From the NCBI RefSeq assembly GCF_000968535.2, contig NC_016112.1, forward strand, positions 4,604,297-4,668,296: 64,000 nucleotides of DNA, given 5' to 3'. Source of the DNA: Methylotuvimicrobium alcaliphilum 20Z (lineage in GTDB: Bacteria > Pseudomonadota > Gammaproteobacteria > Methylococcales > Methylomonadaceae). Of this stretch, positions 18,962 through 28,204 are shown one piece after another (within the stretch, counting starts at the first letter, position 1; each line of letters starts with the position of its first letter). The notes under the pieces are model-generated. The model searched no databases. It was given only the letters and a program-made list of their open reading frames with translations, and had not been told where the DNA came from. The position numbers were made by a program, and so were the translations under genes.

Positions 18962-19157
18962 CGTAGATCAAAATTCGGCACCGGGGTGTCCGTCAAAGGA
19001 CGCCGTGAATACGTCCATGCTCTATGCCAGCTCCATGCTGGCAAAGCCTTTGTGAACGCCATGGATGGCGTGAATGTCGATTTTGCAGGAGCGAAAACCG
19101 ACCGGACACCCCGGCGCCTCCTCGGGCACTGCCGAAATTTGAAGTGCGAAAGGTATA
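18953..19157. repeat. Family-A repeat, full-length copy A2 (inverted relative to A1)
   Basis: 205 bp nearly identical to 1448-1650 in reverse orientation, bounded by TATACC and GGTATA, with the same central 'cgccatggatggcg'. It overlaps the first nine bases of the ABC ATPase gene. Confidence 0.82.
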
Positions 19158-19295
19158 CATCTTTACCGATCGATCCTTTTTTAACGACTTCGTTCGAAAA
19201 GGATCGAAAAGATAGGCTTTTTTCATCGTCGAAAATAGATTGCATGCTTATTTGTCAAATATTATCGCATTAAAGTGTTTAAATAGAGATTATAT

Positions 19296-19339
19296 AAAAG
19301 GAGTAATCTATGCTGAATTTCTCTATTGATCTACGATAA
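19296..19339 (+). other. Strong ribosome-binding site with a nine-codon open frame before pfkB
   Basis: AAAAGGAG (19296-19303) stands 6 bp before ATG at 19310, which opens MLNFSIDLR and a stop. The last codons coincide with a solo family-A repeat end ('gatctacgataagtata', about 19327-19344). It is either a leader peptide or the stub of a gene cut by the repeat. The rest of 19158-19392 holds nothing recognisable. Confidence 0.4.
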
Positions 19340-19392
19340 GTATAAACTGCATTACACTTGTACCTCAGTAATAACTAGCATTTATTCCGCTT

Positions 19393-20283
19393 ATGAATCA
19401 ACCTACTACTTGTATCGATGTCCTTTGCGTAGGACAAGCCACTTATGATCTTATTTTTTCGGTACCGGCCCACCCCGGCACCGATGAGAAAGTGTTTGCC
19501 GACCGCTTTGCCGGTTGCGGCGGAGGGCCTGCCGCTAATGCCGCGATAACGGTTGCCCGGCTCGGTTTCAAGGCGGCTTTTGCCGGTTATTTAGGCGATG
19601 ACTTATTCGGTAGCAAACATTGGCAGGAATTGCTTGATGATGGCGTCGACACCCGTTTTATCGTTAGAGGCAAGGCACCGACACCCCTCTCTGCAATACT
19701 GGTCAAACCCGACGGCCGGCGCGCGCTGATCAATTACAAAGGCGCAACCCGCCCCTTGAACGCCGGTGCGGTCGATTATTCGAACCTCGAAGCCAAGGTC
19801 ATGCTGTTCGACGGTCACGAACCGAATATTTCCTTACAACTGGCACGCTATGCAAGATACAACGGTATTCCGACCGTGCTCGATGCCGGCTCGGTTCACG
19901 AGGGCAGCATCGGCTTATTGGACTTATCGGATTATTTGGTTGCTTCGGAAAAATTTGCGCTGCAATACGCCGGAGACATACACACGGCATTGAGGCGACT
20001 GGCGGAAACCGCACCTGCTGCCGTGATCACCTTGGGCGAAAACGGCTTGATTTGGCAACGCGGTAATGAACAAGGCGAGCTGCCGGCCTATCCTGTGATC
20101 GCTATCGATAGCACTGGTGCCGGCGACGCTTTTCACGGCGCTTTCGCCACTGCATTGGCCGCCGGCCAAGACTGGTTGGATATTTTGAATTACGCCAGCG
20201 CTGCCGGTGCGCTATGTTGTACCAAAACCGGCGCCAGACCCGGATTACCGACGCAGGAAGAAGTGCAAGATTTCTTACGTTAG
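19393..20283 (+). CDS. PfkB-family carbohydrate/nucleoside kinase
   Basis: 296 residues with both PfkB signatures: an N-terminal glycine-rich region (FAGCGGGPAANAAITVARLG, 39-58) and the C-terminal STGAGDAFHGAFA segment near residue 240 with the catalytic Asp in GAGD. The ribokinase-like fold phosphorylates a sugar or nucleoside hydroxyl using ATP. It is followed 120 bp later by the ABC importer, but no sugar-specific motif ties the two. Specificity (ribokinase, fructokinase, sulfofructose kinase and others) cannot be told from sequence alone. Confidence 0.88.
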   Translation: MNQPTTCIDVLCVGQATYDLIFSVPAHPGTDEKVFADRFAGCGGGPAANAAITVARLGFKAAFAGYLGDDLFGSKHWQELLDDGVDTRFIVRGKAPTPLSAILVKPDGRRALINYKGATRPLNAGAVDYSNLEAKVMLFDGHEPNISLQLARYARYNGIPTVLDAGSVHEGSIGLLDLSDYLVASEKFALQYAGDIHTALRRLAETAPAAVITLGENGLIWQRGNEQGELPAYPVIAIDSTGAGDAFHGAFATALAAGQDWLDILNYASAAGALCCTKTGARPGLPTQEEVQDFLR

Positions 20284-20411
20284 ATTTGCTTTATTTGTTA
20301 TAGCTGGATTAGCTGTTTGACATTGCTTTTTTTAAATCATAGCATGCCCGACATGCACAATCTCCGTGTCAAACGAATGCTTTCCATCCACTTTACCGAT
20401 GCGTGCAGCAC

Positions 20412-22946
20412 ATGAACAAACTCGTTCTTGCCATGATTGCCCTATCGGTTCTCACGGCGCTTATTTTCATTTTTTACTTGAAAAACGAGGGCTCGGCACC
20501 AGCCTTCGTCGAAACCGGTCGGCAATCTTCCGAAGAACGACAAAACGATGGTCGCCGCGGCGCCTTGGTCGACCAGGTCGTCTTTACCCAGCAAGGCGAT
20601 ATCGGGCAGGTAGTCAGCCTGATCGAGAGCGGCAGCCATCATATTTTCACGCAGGGCATCACCAGCACCACGGTTTTTCAGCGTCTGCGCGATTCGAAAA
20701 ACGCCGACTACGATATTTCCTACGGTAGCTCGGTAGAACTGACCCTCAATCCGACAGGTCCCCATTTCGCCAATGGCGAACTCAATCCCTTTCATGTTCC
20801 GGCGATACGCGAAGCCCTCAATCAACTGATCAACCGCCGCTATATTGCCGAAGAAATCTACGGCGGATTGGCTGTCCCACGTTTTCTCCCACTGAGCACC
20901 GCATTTCCGGACTATGCGCATTTGGCCGACGTTGCCAGAGCTTTAGAACTACGTTATCAACACGATCCCGAAGCCGCCAGACAAATCATCGATAGGGAAA
21001 TGCAGTCTTTGGGTGCTCGATTCGAACAAGGCCGCTGGTGGTATCAAGACAGGCCGGTACGTTTGCGTCTATTGATCCGAACCGAAGATGCACGCAAAAA
21101 TATCGGCGACTATATTGGCGCGCTGCTCGAGAATCTCGGGTTCGAAATCAGCTACCTCTATCGCACTGCCGCCGAAGCTTCACGAATTTGGCTTGCCGGC
21201 GATCCCCATGCCGGCCATTGGCATCTGTACACTGGCGGTTGGGTTGCCAGCCGGATTGAGCGCGATCTAACCGATAATTTCAGCTATTATTACACGTCCA
21301 AAGGGCGCGCCGACCCTTTATGGCAGGCTTATCGCCCTTCGGCTGAATTCGACGAGATTGCCGACCGCTTGCAACGCCGCGATTATCGCACTTGGCCGGA
21401 GCGTCGGGCTTTAATGAGCCGGGCATTGCAATTGGCTCTGGAAGATTCCGTACGGGTATGGCTGGTGGATCAAATCAATGCCTGGCCCCGGGCTCATAAT
21501 GTTAGACTGGCGGTGGATCTAGCCGGCGGTGTTTCCGCCTCTGCACTGTGGCCCTATACCTTACGATTCGACGATCGAGTCGGCGGAAACATGGTGATCG
21601 GCTCGCCCGGCTTGTTAACGGAACCTTGGAATCCGGTTGCCGGCAGCAATTGGATCTTCGACCAAAAAATCATCCGTGCCCTACAAGACCCGCCTTTGTT
21701 GCCGGACCCATTCACCGGCCTGTATTGGCCCCAGCAGATCCAGTCGGCCGACGTCACAGTCCAATATGGCGTGCCTTTGATCATCAGTCACGATTGGCTG
21801 ACGATACACCGAGCCGAAACCATAAACGTTCCCGGCAATGCCTGGATTGACTGGAATAGTCATGACAAGCGCTTCATCACGGTCGCCGAAAAACACCCCG
21901 ATGGCCTTGAGGCGCGCGGCCGCATTCGTATTCGCTATAAGGACGATTATTGGCAACGGCGCTGGCACGACGGAAGCACGTTATCCCTGGCCGATTTACT
22001 GCTACCGTGGATTCTTAGCTTCGAGCGGGCCGATCCGAACAGTCCGTTGTACGACATCGCGCATGTGCCCAATTTCGAATCCTTTCAGCGTCATTTCCGG
22101 GGATGGCGTATCGTCTCGAAACAACCGCTGATTATCGACATCTATAGCGATCAAATTCATCCCGACGCCGAAGTTACGGTTGCCGACAAGAGTCCTAGCG
22201 TCTTGCCTTGGCATAGCTTGGCGCTGGGCATTTTAGCCGAACAAAACGAGCGTCTGGCTTTTTCCTCGCACAAGGCCGACCGGTTGCAAGTCGACTGGTT
22301 GAGCCTAGTATCCGGCCCCAGCTTGCCGATCTTGCAGCAATTGCTCGAATCGGCTAGGCTTGAAGGCTTTATTCCTTTTGCCTCGCTGCTGAAACACTAT
22401 TTGAGCTCCGGCGAAGCGGAAGAACGTTATCAAGCATTGAAAGACTGGTATGCCGAACGCGGTCATTTTTGGGTTGGCAATGGGCCTTTTTATCTGCATT
22501 CGGTGCATCCGCTCGAAGGCAGTATCGTGCTTCGCCGTAACGAAGATTTTCCGGACCCCGCCGACAAATGGCTGCGCTTCGTTCAACCGGAAATCCCCGA
22601 ATTGGTCATGGACGGCCCGATTCTCGTCAATGTCGGTCAACCTGCGACATTCGACTTGCAAGTCACATTTCAAGGAAAGCCCTATCCGTTAAACGCCATC
22701 GACGAAGTCATCTTTTTATTGTTTGACGGCGATGGCAAACTTTCGTTTAAAGGTAAGGCTGAACCGTCCGAGAACGGCATTTGGCGAGTCAATTTGACGG
22801 CAAGGCAAATTTCTCGGCTCGGTGCCGGGGCCAATAGTCTGGAACTGGCGGTTAAATCCAACCGTATCGCGCTGCCGTCGTTCGCTTCTCACGGCTTCGC
22901 AACCTTACCCGCCGACGAATCGATTCCCGAAGGTATCGAACCATGA
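20412..22946 (+). CDS. ABC importer solute-binding protein, peptide/nickel (SBP_bac_5) type, with C-terminal extension
   Basis: About 844 residues from ATG 20412; a GTG three codons upstream is also possible, and neither has a clear RBS. A hydrophobic N-terminal helix (LVLAMIALSVLTALIFIFYL) anchors or exports it. The body is a family-5 solute-binding domain (NPFHVPAIREALNQLINRRYIAEEIYGG), longer than the usual 500-600 residues. The final ~100 residues from DGPILVNVGQPATFDLQV are beta-rich and Ig-like. The stop overlaps the permease start by ATGA. It likely captures peptides or similar solutes; an exact ligand is not evident. Confidence 0.8.
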   Translation: MNKLVLAMIALSVLTALIFIFYLKNEGSAPAFVETGRQSSEERQNDGRRGALVDQVVFTQQGDIGQVVSLIESGSHHIFTQGITSTTVFQRLRDSKNADYDISYGSSVELTLNPTGPHFANGELNPFHVPAIREALNQLINRRYIAEEIYGGLAVPRFLPLSTAFPDYAHLADVARALELRYQHDPEAARQIIDREMQSLGARFEQGRWWYQDRPVRLRLLIRTEDARKNIGDYIGALLENLGFEISYLYRTAAEASRIWLAGDPHAGHWHLYTGGWVASRIERDLTDNFSYYYTSKGRADPLWQAYRPSAEFDEIADRLQRRDYRTWPERRALMSRALQLALEDSVRVWLVDQINAWPRAHNVRLAVDLAGGVSASALWPYTLRFDDRVGGNMVIGSPGLLTEPWNPVAGSNWIFDQKIIRALQDPPLLPDPFTGLYWPQQIQSADVTVQYGVPLIISHDWLTIHRAETINVPGNAWIDWNSHDKRFITVAEKHPDGLEARGRIRIRYKDDYWQRRWHDGSTLSLADLLLPWILSFERADPNSPLYDIAHVPNFESFQRHFRGWRIVSKQPLIIDIYSDQIHPDAEVTVADKSPSVLPWHSLALGILAEQNERLAFSSHKADRLQVDWLSLVSGPSLPILQQLLESARLEGFIPFASLLKHYLSSGEAEERYQALKDWYAERGHFWVGNGPFYLHSVHPLEGSIVLRRNEDFPDPADKWLRFVQPEIPELVMDGPILVNVGQPATFDLQVTFQGKPYPLNAIDEVIFLLFDGDGKLSFKGKAEPSENGIWRVNLTARQISRLGAGANSLELAVKSNRIALPSFASHGFATLPADESIPEGIEP

Positions 22947-24061
22947 ACCCTAGCCAAAACCCAAGTATTCCGAACAAAGCGGAGGGATTGCTTCGCGATC
23001 TCAAATTGATGCTGTTATTGACCGGCAAACGCATTATTGCGTTGGTGCTGATGGTTTTGATCGGCGTTTATCTGACCATATTGATTGCCAACATGGGAGG
23101 GCGCGTGGACGAATTGCGCCTGGTGCAAATCCGCAGCGAAATTTCCGAAGCCGTGCGCGGCAACTTGTCTTTCCGCGAACTCGACAGCGAGGAGCGCAAT
23201 CGGCTGATACAAAGCCGCGTCGACTTGGAAGTTCAAAGGCTGAATCTGGACCGGCCTTTCCTGCTGCGTAGTTTCAATTATCTTTACCGTGCAATGCTGC
23301 TGGATCTGGGGCGCGCCGAACAAATGCACAGCGACAAGGGTTCGCGCGAAGTCCATGCTATCATCCTCGAGCGCTTGCCGGCCACCTTGCTGCTGTTCGG
23401 CACGGCTAATCTGCTGATTTTTTTCTTGTCCGTCTATATCGCCTTATGGCTGTCCCGGCACTACGGCAGTTTCATGGATCGCATCGTCATTGTTTTGGCT
23501 CCGACTTCAGCGGCACCGGCTTGGTTTTATGGCATCTTTTTGATTCTATGCTTTGCTTTCCTTTTACCGATTCTGCCTGCCGGCGGCATGGTGCAAGCAC
23601 CGCCGCCGGAAAACAATTGGAACTATACGCTCAGTGTGTTGAAACACATGGCTTTGCCGGTTCTGGCCATGCTGCTGTCGCAAATTTTCATTTCAATCTA
23701 TTCCTGGCGAACCTTCTTTTTAATTCACTCCAGCGAAGATTACGTGGAAATGGCCAGAGCAAAAGGCCTGCCTTCCCGGATGATCGAGCGTCGCTATATC
23801 TTGCGGCCGACGCTCGCGCCGGTCATTACTAGTTTCATGCTAATGCTGATCAGCATGTGGAGCGGCGCAATCATTTTAGAACGAACCTTCAGTTGGCCGG
23901 GTCTCGGCACCTTGATCTTTCAAGCTATCGGCCATCATGATACTCCGGTCATCATCGGTTCGGTGGTGATCTTCGCATATTTGCTGGCCTTCTCCATCCT
24001 GGTGCTGGACATCGTGTACGGCATCGTCGATCCGCGCGTACGTATTGGAGCCTCCCGATGA
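22943..24061 (+). CDS. ABC importer permease, DppB/OppB type
   Basis: 372 residues with six predicted helices. The first is at about 30-50 and is followed by a ~110-residue periplasmic region. The C-terminal EAA-like cytoplasmic loop EDYVEMARAKGLPSRMIERRYILRPTLAPV contacts the ATPase. It begins inside the stop of the binding-protein gene and ends inside the start of the second permease (ATGA overlap), so the four genes are coupled. Confidence 0.92.
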   Translation: MNPSQNPSIPNKAEGLLRDLKLMLLLTGKRIIALVLMVLIGVYLTILIANMGGRVDELRLVQIRSEISEAVRGNLSFRELDSEERNRLIQSRVDLEVQRLNLDRPFLLRSFNYLYRAMLLDLGRAEQMHSDKGSREVHAIILERLPATLLLFGTANLLIFFLSVYIALWLSRHYGSFMDRIVIVLAPTSAAPAWFYGIFLILCFAFLLPILPAGGMVQAPPPENNWNYTLSVLKHMALPVLAMLLSQIFISIYSWRTFFLIHSSEDYVEMARAKGLPSRMIERRYILRPTLAPVITSFMLMLISMWSGAIILERTFSWPGLGTLIFQAIGHHDTPVIIGSVVIFAYLLAFSILVLDIVYGIVDPRVRIGASR

Positions 24062-25386
24062 GATACTGGAGCGAACGACTGTGGGAACTGCGCCGTTATC
24101 CTTCCGCGTTACTCGGCATGGCGATCATTTTCTGTTTAGTCGGTTTATCGATTGTTACGGTTATCGCAATACCTTATGACGAAGCCCTCGATCGTTGGCG
24201 CGGAGGCGACTATTGGCGCATGCATCCGCGAAATGCCGAACCGGTATGGCTGGATCGACTGAAAGGCGGTAATAAGCCTAAAACGTTGATTATTTCCAGC
24301 CATGACGCCGAAACCGAATCGGTGACTTTCTCCGGCGGTAGACGCTTGAGAATACCCTTACATTTCGACTACGATTTTTCCGAATTCCCGAGTGAAATCA
24401 ACTTGTTTCTGAAGTCAGAAAAGCACACCCGGGAACCCTTTGCCCGACTGACTTGGCATACCCCCGACGGGCGCGAAATTCCCTTAGGAGGACGTCGTAT
24501 CACGGCCAACGACCGTTTTTCGCTATCCCAGGATTGGGCATTGGAACGCCGCCTTGGCCTACTCCCCCATGTGGGTTTGCTGGCGCGGCCCGGCACCGAT
24601 TCGCCAAAAGTTTTACCCGGACGCTACACGCTGGTCTTGGATGCAGTATTATTCGACGAAGCCGCCGAAATCACCGCCGAACTGGTTGTTTATGGGCGCG
24701 TTCACGGCCTCGCCGGTACCGATCATCAGCGCCGCGATTTGCTGCTCGCGCTGCTGTGGGGTACGCCGATCGCGCTGGCTTTCGGCCTCTTGGCGGCAGT
24801 CGGCACGACGCTGACGACCTTAGTAATCGCAGCGGCCGGGGTTTGGTTCGGCGGGCGCCTCGATGCCGCCATACAACGGCTCACTGAGATCAACATGATT
24901 TTACCGCTGCTGCCGATACTGGTCATGGTCGGAACGCTCTATTCAACCAGCATTTGGCTGATGCTGGGCGTCGTGGTGCTGCTCGGCATCTTCAGCGCCA
25001 GCGCCAAAATGTACCGGGCCATGCTGCTGCCGATACGCGAGTCTCCCTACATTCAGGCCGCGCAAGCCTACGGCGCCAGCGATAGCCGCATCATCTTGCA
25101 TTACTTGGTCCCGCGCATCCTGCCGGTGCTGATTCCTACCTTTGTGACGCTGATCCCAGCCTTCGTTTTTTTGGAGGCCTCGTTGGCGGTGCTAGGGCTC
25201 GGCGATCCGGTGCTGCCGACTTGGGGCAAAGTGCTCAATGACGCGCAAAACGAAAGTGCTCTGTACAATCACTATTATTATTGGGTGCTGGCTCCGGCTT
25301 TGCTGCTGATGCTGACAGGTCTCGGTTTTGCCTTGCTCGGTTTTGCGCTGGATCGCGTGTTCAACCCCAGGCTACGGCGGATCTAA
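24058..25386 (+). CDS. ABC importer permease, DppC/OppC type, with enlarged periplasmic domain
   Basis: 442 residues, about 140 more than a typical OppC. After the first helix (about 18-40), a beta-rich segment of ~180 residues (WRGGDYWRMHPRNAEP to HGLAGTDHQRRD) is inserted before the remaining five helices. The cytoplasmic EAA loop (IQAAQAYGASDSRIILHYLVPRILPV) is intact. The insert keeps the conserved HxLGTD-like junction (HGLAGTDHQRRDLL), so it lies at the normal periplasmic loop. It pairs with DppB and with an enlarged binding protein; the insert may dock that protein's extra domain. Confidence 0.9.
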   Translation: MRYWSERLWELRRYPSALLGMAIIFCLVGLSIVTVIAIPYDEALDRWRGGDYWRMHPRNAEPVWLDRLKGGNKPKTLIISSHDAETESVTFSGGRRLRIPLHFDYDFSEFPSEINLFLKSEKHTREPFARLTWHTPDGREIPLGGRRITANDRFSLSQDWALERRLGLLPHVGLLARPGTDSPKVLPGRYTLVLDAVLFDEAAEITAELVVYGRVHGLAGTDHQRRDLLLALLWGTPIALAFGLLAAVGTTLTTLVIAAAGVWFGGRLDAAIQRLTEINMILPLLPILVMVGTLYSTSIWLMLGVVVLLGIFSASAKMYRAMLLPIRESPYIQAAQAYGASDSRIILHYLVPRILPVLIPTFVTLIPAFVFLEASLAVLGLGDPVLPTWGKVLNDAQNESALYNHYYYWVLAPALLLMLTGLGFALLGFALDRVFNPRLRRI

Positions 25387-25388
25387 CG

Positions 25389-27398
25389 ATGACAGAACCC
25401 CTGCTCAAAGTCGAAGATCTGCGGCTTGCCTATCAAACCGAACGCGGCATCGTCACTGCAGTAGACGGCCTGAACTTCGAAATCCAGCGCAACGAAGCAC
25501 TGGTGGTGCTGGGCGAGTCGGGTTGCGGCAAAAGCTCGTTGGCCAAGGCCCTGTTGCGGGTACTACCGCGCAATGTCAAACACCATTCGGGCCGGGTGCT
25601 GCTCGACGGCATCGACATCATGGCCCTGAGTCCCGAGCGCTTTCGCCGTGAAATCCAATGGCTGCGTATTTCGCTGGTGATGCAGGCTTCGATGAACGCT
25701 TTGAATCCGGTCATGCGAGTCGGCGAGCAAGTGGCCGAACCCTTGTGTGTGCATCGCGGCTGGTCCCCGCACAAAGCCATGGCCCGCGCCGGGGAAGTGT
25801 TCGAACTGGTCGGTGTGTCCGGCGATTTTTTAAGGCGTTATCCTTTCGAACTTTCCGGCGGCATGCGCCAACGGGTAGTGCTGGCGATGGCCTTGGTCGC
25901 GGAACCGGAACTGGTGATCATGGACGAGCCGACTTCGGCGTTGGACGTTCTGACGCAGGCCGGCATCATGAATCGATTGAAACGCATCAAGCGGGAACTG
26001 GGCACCAGCTTCATGCTGATTACTCACGACGTCGCCACGTCCAGCGAAATCGCCGATCGCATCGCGCTGATGTATGCGGGTCAAATCGTGGAACTTAGCA
26101 GTACCGCGCAGTTTTTTGCAAAACCGGCCCATCCTTACGGAAAGCTGTTGATGAATAGTGTCCCGCGCCTGCATCAGACCCGGCAACCCGATCACATTCC
26201 AGGTCAACCGCCGAATCTGATGCTGCTGCCTTCGGGCTGCCGTTTCGCCGATCGTTGCCCCGTCCGATTCGACCGCTGCGATGAAGACCCTATGCCGATA
26301 GCCTTGTCGAAACGAAACGAAGTCCGTTGTTGGCTTTATGCGGACCCTACCGAAACAACCAACCCTCGGGAGTTGATTAAAACCCCGACTCCCGTTTTGG
26401 AAACACAGCCGTTAAGCAAAGAGGTTTTGGTTACTGCACAAGACCTGCATACCTGGTTCGAATTAAAGCAATGGGGATTTATCCGGGCGGGCTATGTCCG
26501 CGCGGTGAATGGCGTAAATTTCCATCTCTATCGCGGCGAGGCGGTTGCCTTCGTCGGCGAAAGCGGTTGCGGCAAAAGCTCCTTGGCGCGCACCTTACTC
26601 GGTCTGCATAAGCCGACTCAAGGCGAAGTCGTCTTCGAAGGCCGACACATGCATACCTTAAATAAGCATGAACTCAAGCAATACCGGGCGCGAGTCGGCT
26701 ATGTGCAGCAAGACCCTTTCGGCGCGCTACCGCCCTTCATGACGATCCGCCGCGCCTTGAGTGAGCCGCTGATCATTCACGGCGTCAAAGACCGCCAGGA
26801 ACGTGAAACGCGGATACGGGCTGCACTGGAAGAGGTGCGCTTGTCGCCAGCCGACGATTATTTGCCGAAGTTTCCGCACATGCTCAGCGGCGGTCAGCAA
26901 CAGCGAGTCGTCATTGCCCGGTCGTTGATTTTACAACCAGCGATGATCATCGCGGACGAACCGGTCTCGATGCTCGACGCCTCGGTGCGCGTCGAGATCC
27001 TGCGCCTGCTCCGTACGATACAAAGCAAGCGCGAGCTGACGCTGGCCTTCATCACGCACGATTTATCGACCGTGCGGCATTTCGCCGACCGCATTTTCGT
27101 GATGTACGGAGGCCGCATCGTCGAAGCAGCCACTGTTGACGACCTGCTCGACTTTCCTCAGCATCCCTATACGCAAGCCTTGCTAGCGGCCACCGCCGAC
27201 CCCGATGCCGAGAATGCCGCTCAAGAACGAGAACTACCGGGCGGCGAACCGCCCAGTCTGCTGCACCCGCCGCCTGGTTGCCACTTTCATCCGCGCTGCC
27301 CGCATGCCATCGAAGGGCTGTGCGATGTAGAAGAACCGCCGGAGTTCGAACCGCGCGCCGTTCACTATTCGGCGTGTTGGTTGCATAAGGATACATAA
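25389..27398 (+). CDS. Fused peptide ABC importer ATPase (DppD-DppF in one chain)
   Basis: 669 residues from the ATG at 25389, two bases after the permease stop. Two complete nucleotide-binding domains are present. The first has GESGCGKSSLAKAL, LSGGMRQRV and IMDEPTSALD; the second has GESGCGKSSLARTL, LSGGQQQRVVIARSL and IADEPVSMLD. Each is followed by the oligopeptide-transporter C-terminal Cys cluster (CRFADRCPVRFDRC and CHFHPRCPHAIEGLC). A longer reading frame runs upstream, but it overlaps the permease and lacks family sequence. It energises import of peptides or related solutes. Confidence 0.93.
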   Translation: MTEPLLKVEDLRLAYQTERGIVTAVDGLNFEIQRNEALVVLGESGCGKSSLAKALLRVLPRNVKHHSGRVLLDGIDIMALSPERFRREIQWLRISLVMQASMNALNPVMRVGEQVAEPLCVHRGWSPHKAMARAGEVFELVGVSGDFLRRYPFELSGGMRQRVVLAMALVAEPELVIMDEPTSALDVLTQAGIMNRLKRIKRELGTSFMLITHDVATSSEIADRIALMYAGQIVELSSTAQFFAKPAHPYGKLLMNSVPRLHQTRQPDHIPGQPPNLMLLPSGCRFADRCPVRFDRCDEDPMPIALSKRNEVRCWLYADPTETTNPRELIKTPTPVLETQPLSKEVLVTAQDLHTWFELKQWGFIRAGYVRAVNGVNFHLYRGEAVAFVGESGCGKSSLARTLLGLHKPTQGEVVFEGRHMHTLNKHELKQYRARVGYVQQDPFGALPPFMTIRRALSEPLIIHGVKDRQERETRIRAALEEVRLSPADDYLPKFPHMLSGGQQQRVVIARSLILQPAMIIADEPVSMLDASVRVEILRLLRTIQSKRELTLAFITHDLSTVRHFADRIFVMYGGRIVEAATVDDLLDFPQHPYTQALLAATADPDAENAAQERELPGGEPPSLLHPPPGCHFHPRCPHAIEGLCDVEEPPEFEPRAVHYSACWLHKDT

Positions 27399-27418
27399 TG
27401 GTGAAATGCTGTTTGAGT

Positions 27419-28048
27419 TTAATTGCTCAAACGGTCACCAATAGCCTCGATTGCAACAGTCAGCGCTCGAACGACCGTTTCTTCGGTCATGCTTGGCAGC
27501 AGTCCGGCTCGTTTTGTATTGGCGACTTGTTCCGGCAAATAAGGGACATGAATAAAACCAACTCGTATCGGCAGGTTTTGGCATTCGACATAATGGAGTG
27601 TCGAATAAAAAAGTTCGTTACAGACAAAAGCTCCCGCTGAATTGGAAAGATACGCTGAAATACCCTCTGTTTTGATCTGCTCGACCATGTTTTCAACCGG
27701 AATCGAAGCCGGGTAGGAGGCAGGACCTTCAATGGCAATCAATGCATTCTTAGGTTGATTACCTTCATTATCCTGTTTTCTGGCGTTAATCCGATTTTTG
27801 GCCAAACATTCCATACGAATGGCATTGCTACCGCCCGCTTGACCAACACCGATCACGACAGAGGGTTGATGGTGCTCAATTTGACTTTGCACGATCGCCG
27901 ACGCTTTTCCGAACACGGTCGGAATTTCGTGGGCAATCACTTCAAAGCCACCGATGATCGTATTATTTAAATGGCGAACGGCTTTCCATGAAGGATTAAT
28001 GATCTCTCCTGCAAAAGGATCGAAGCCTGTTATTAATAACTTAGCCAT
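27419..28048 (-). CDS. pcp: Pyroglutamyl-peptidase I
   Basis: 209 residues from the ATG at 28048; a GTG one codon earlier is possible. The N-terminal signature GFDPFAGEIINPSW is present, and the catalytic triad of C15 peptidases is visible as Glu in RMECLAKN, Cys in AFVCNELFYSTLH and His in FIHVPYLPEQ, at spacing matching the family. It removes N-terminal pyroglutamate from peptides in the cytoplasm. It converges on the peptide importer with 20 bp between stops, a plausible functional neighbour. The start codon coincides with the end of a partial family-A repeat (GATCTGTGATGG), so its upstream region is repeat-derived. Confidence 0.93.
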   Translation of the reverse strand: MAKLLITGFDPFAGEIINPSWKAVRHLNNTIIGGFEVIAHEIPTVFGKASAIVQSQIEHHQPSVVIGVGQAGGSNAIRMECLAKNRINARKQDNEGNQPKNALIAIEGPASYPASIPVENMVEQIKTEGISAYLSNSAGAFVCNELFYSTLHYVECQNLPIRVGFIHVPYLPEQVANTKRAGLLPSMTEETVVRALTVAIEAIGDRLSN

Positions 28049-28145
28049 CACAGATCAAAATTCAGCGCCGGGGGCCCGCGTCAAAGGACGCCGTAAATAC
28101 GTCCCTGTAGGCGCTATGACAGCATCCATGCTGTCATAGCCTAAG
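28045..28145. repeat. Family-A repeat, partial copy A3, at the 5' end of pcp
   Basis: It reads (plus strand) 'catcacagatcaaaattc', 'agcgccggggg' and 'gtcaaaggacgccgtaaatacgtcc', followed by a private hairpin TATGACAGCA-tccat-GCTGTCATA. A separate GGTGCGC-gat-GCGCACC hairpin lies at 28174-28190, downstream of zwf, and could act as its terminator although the T-run is weak. Confidence 0.65.
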
Positions 28146-28204
28146 CCGATCATCCCGGCCAATAGAGACAAATGGTGCGCGATGCGCACCCTACAAGATT
28201 GAGC

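Noticed and set aside
25281..25388. Upstream extension of the fused ABC ATPase by 36 codons
   Set aside because: It overlaps the permease gene completely and lacks family sequence; the ATG at 25389 directly after the permease stop is the natural start.
27410..27431. GTTTGAG/CTCAAAC hairpin between the importer ATPase gene and pcp as a terminator
   Set aside because: The stem is short and overlaps the pcp stop codon, and there is no T-run on either strand.
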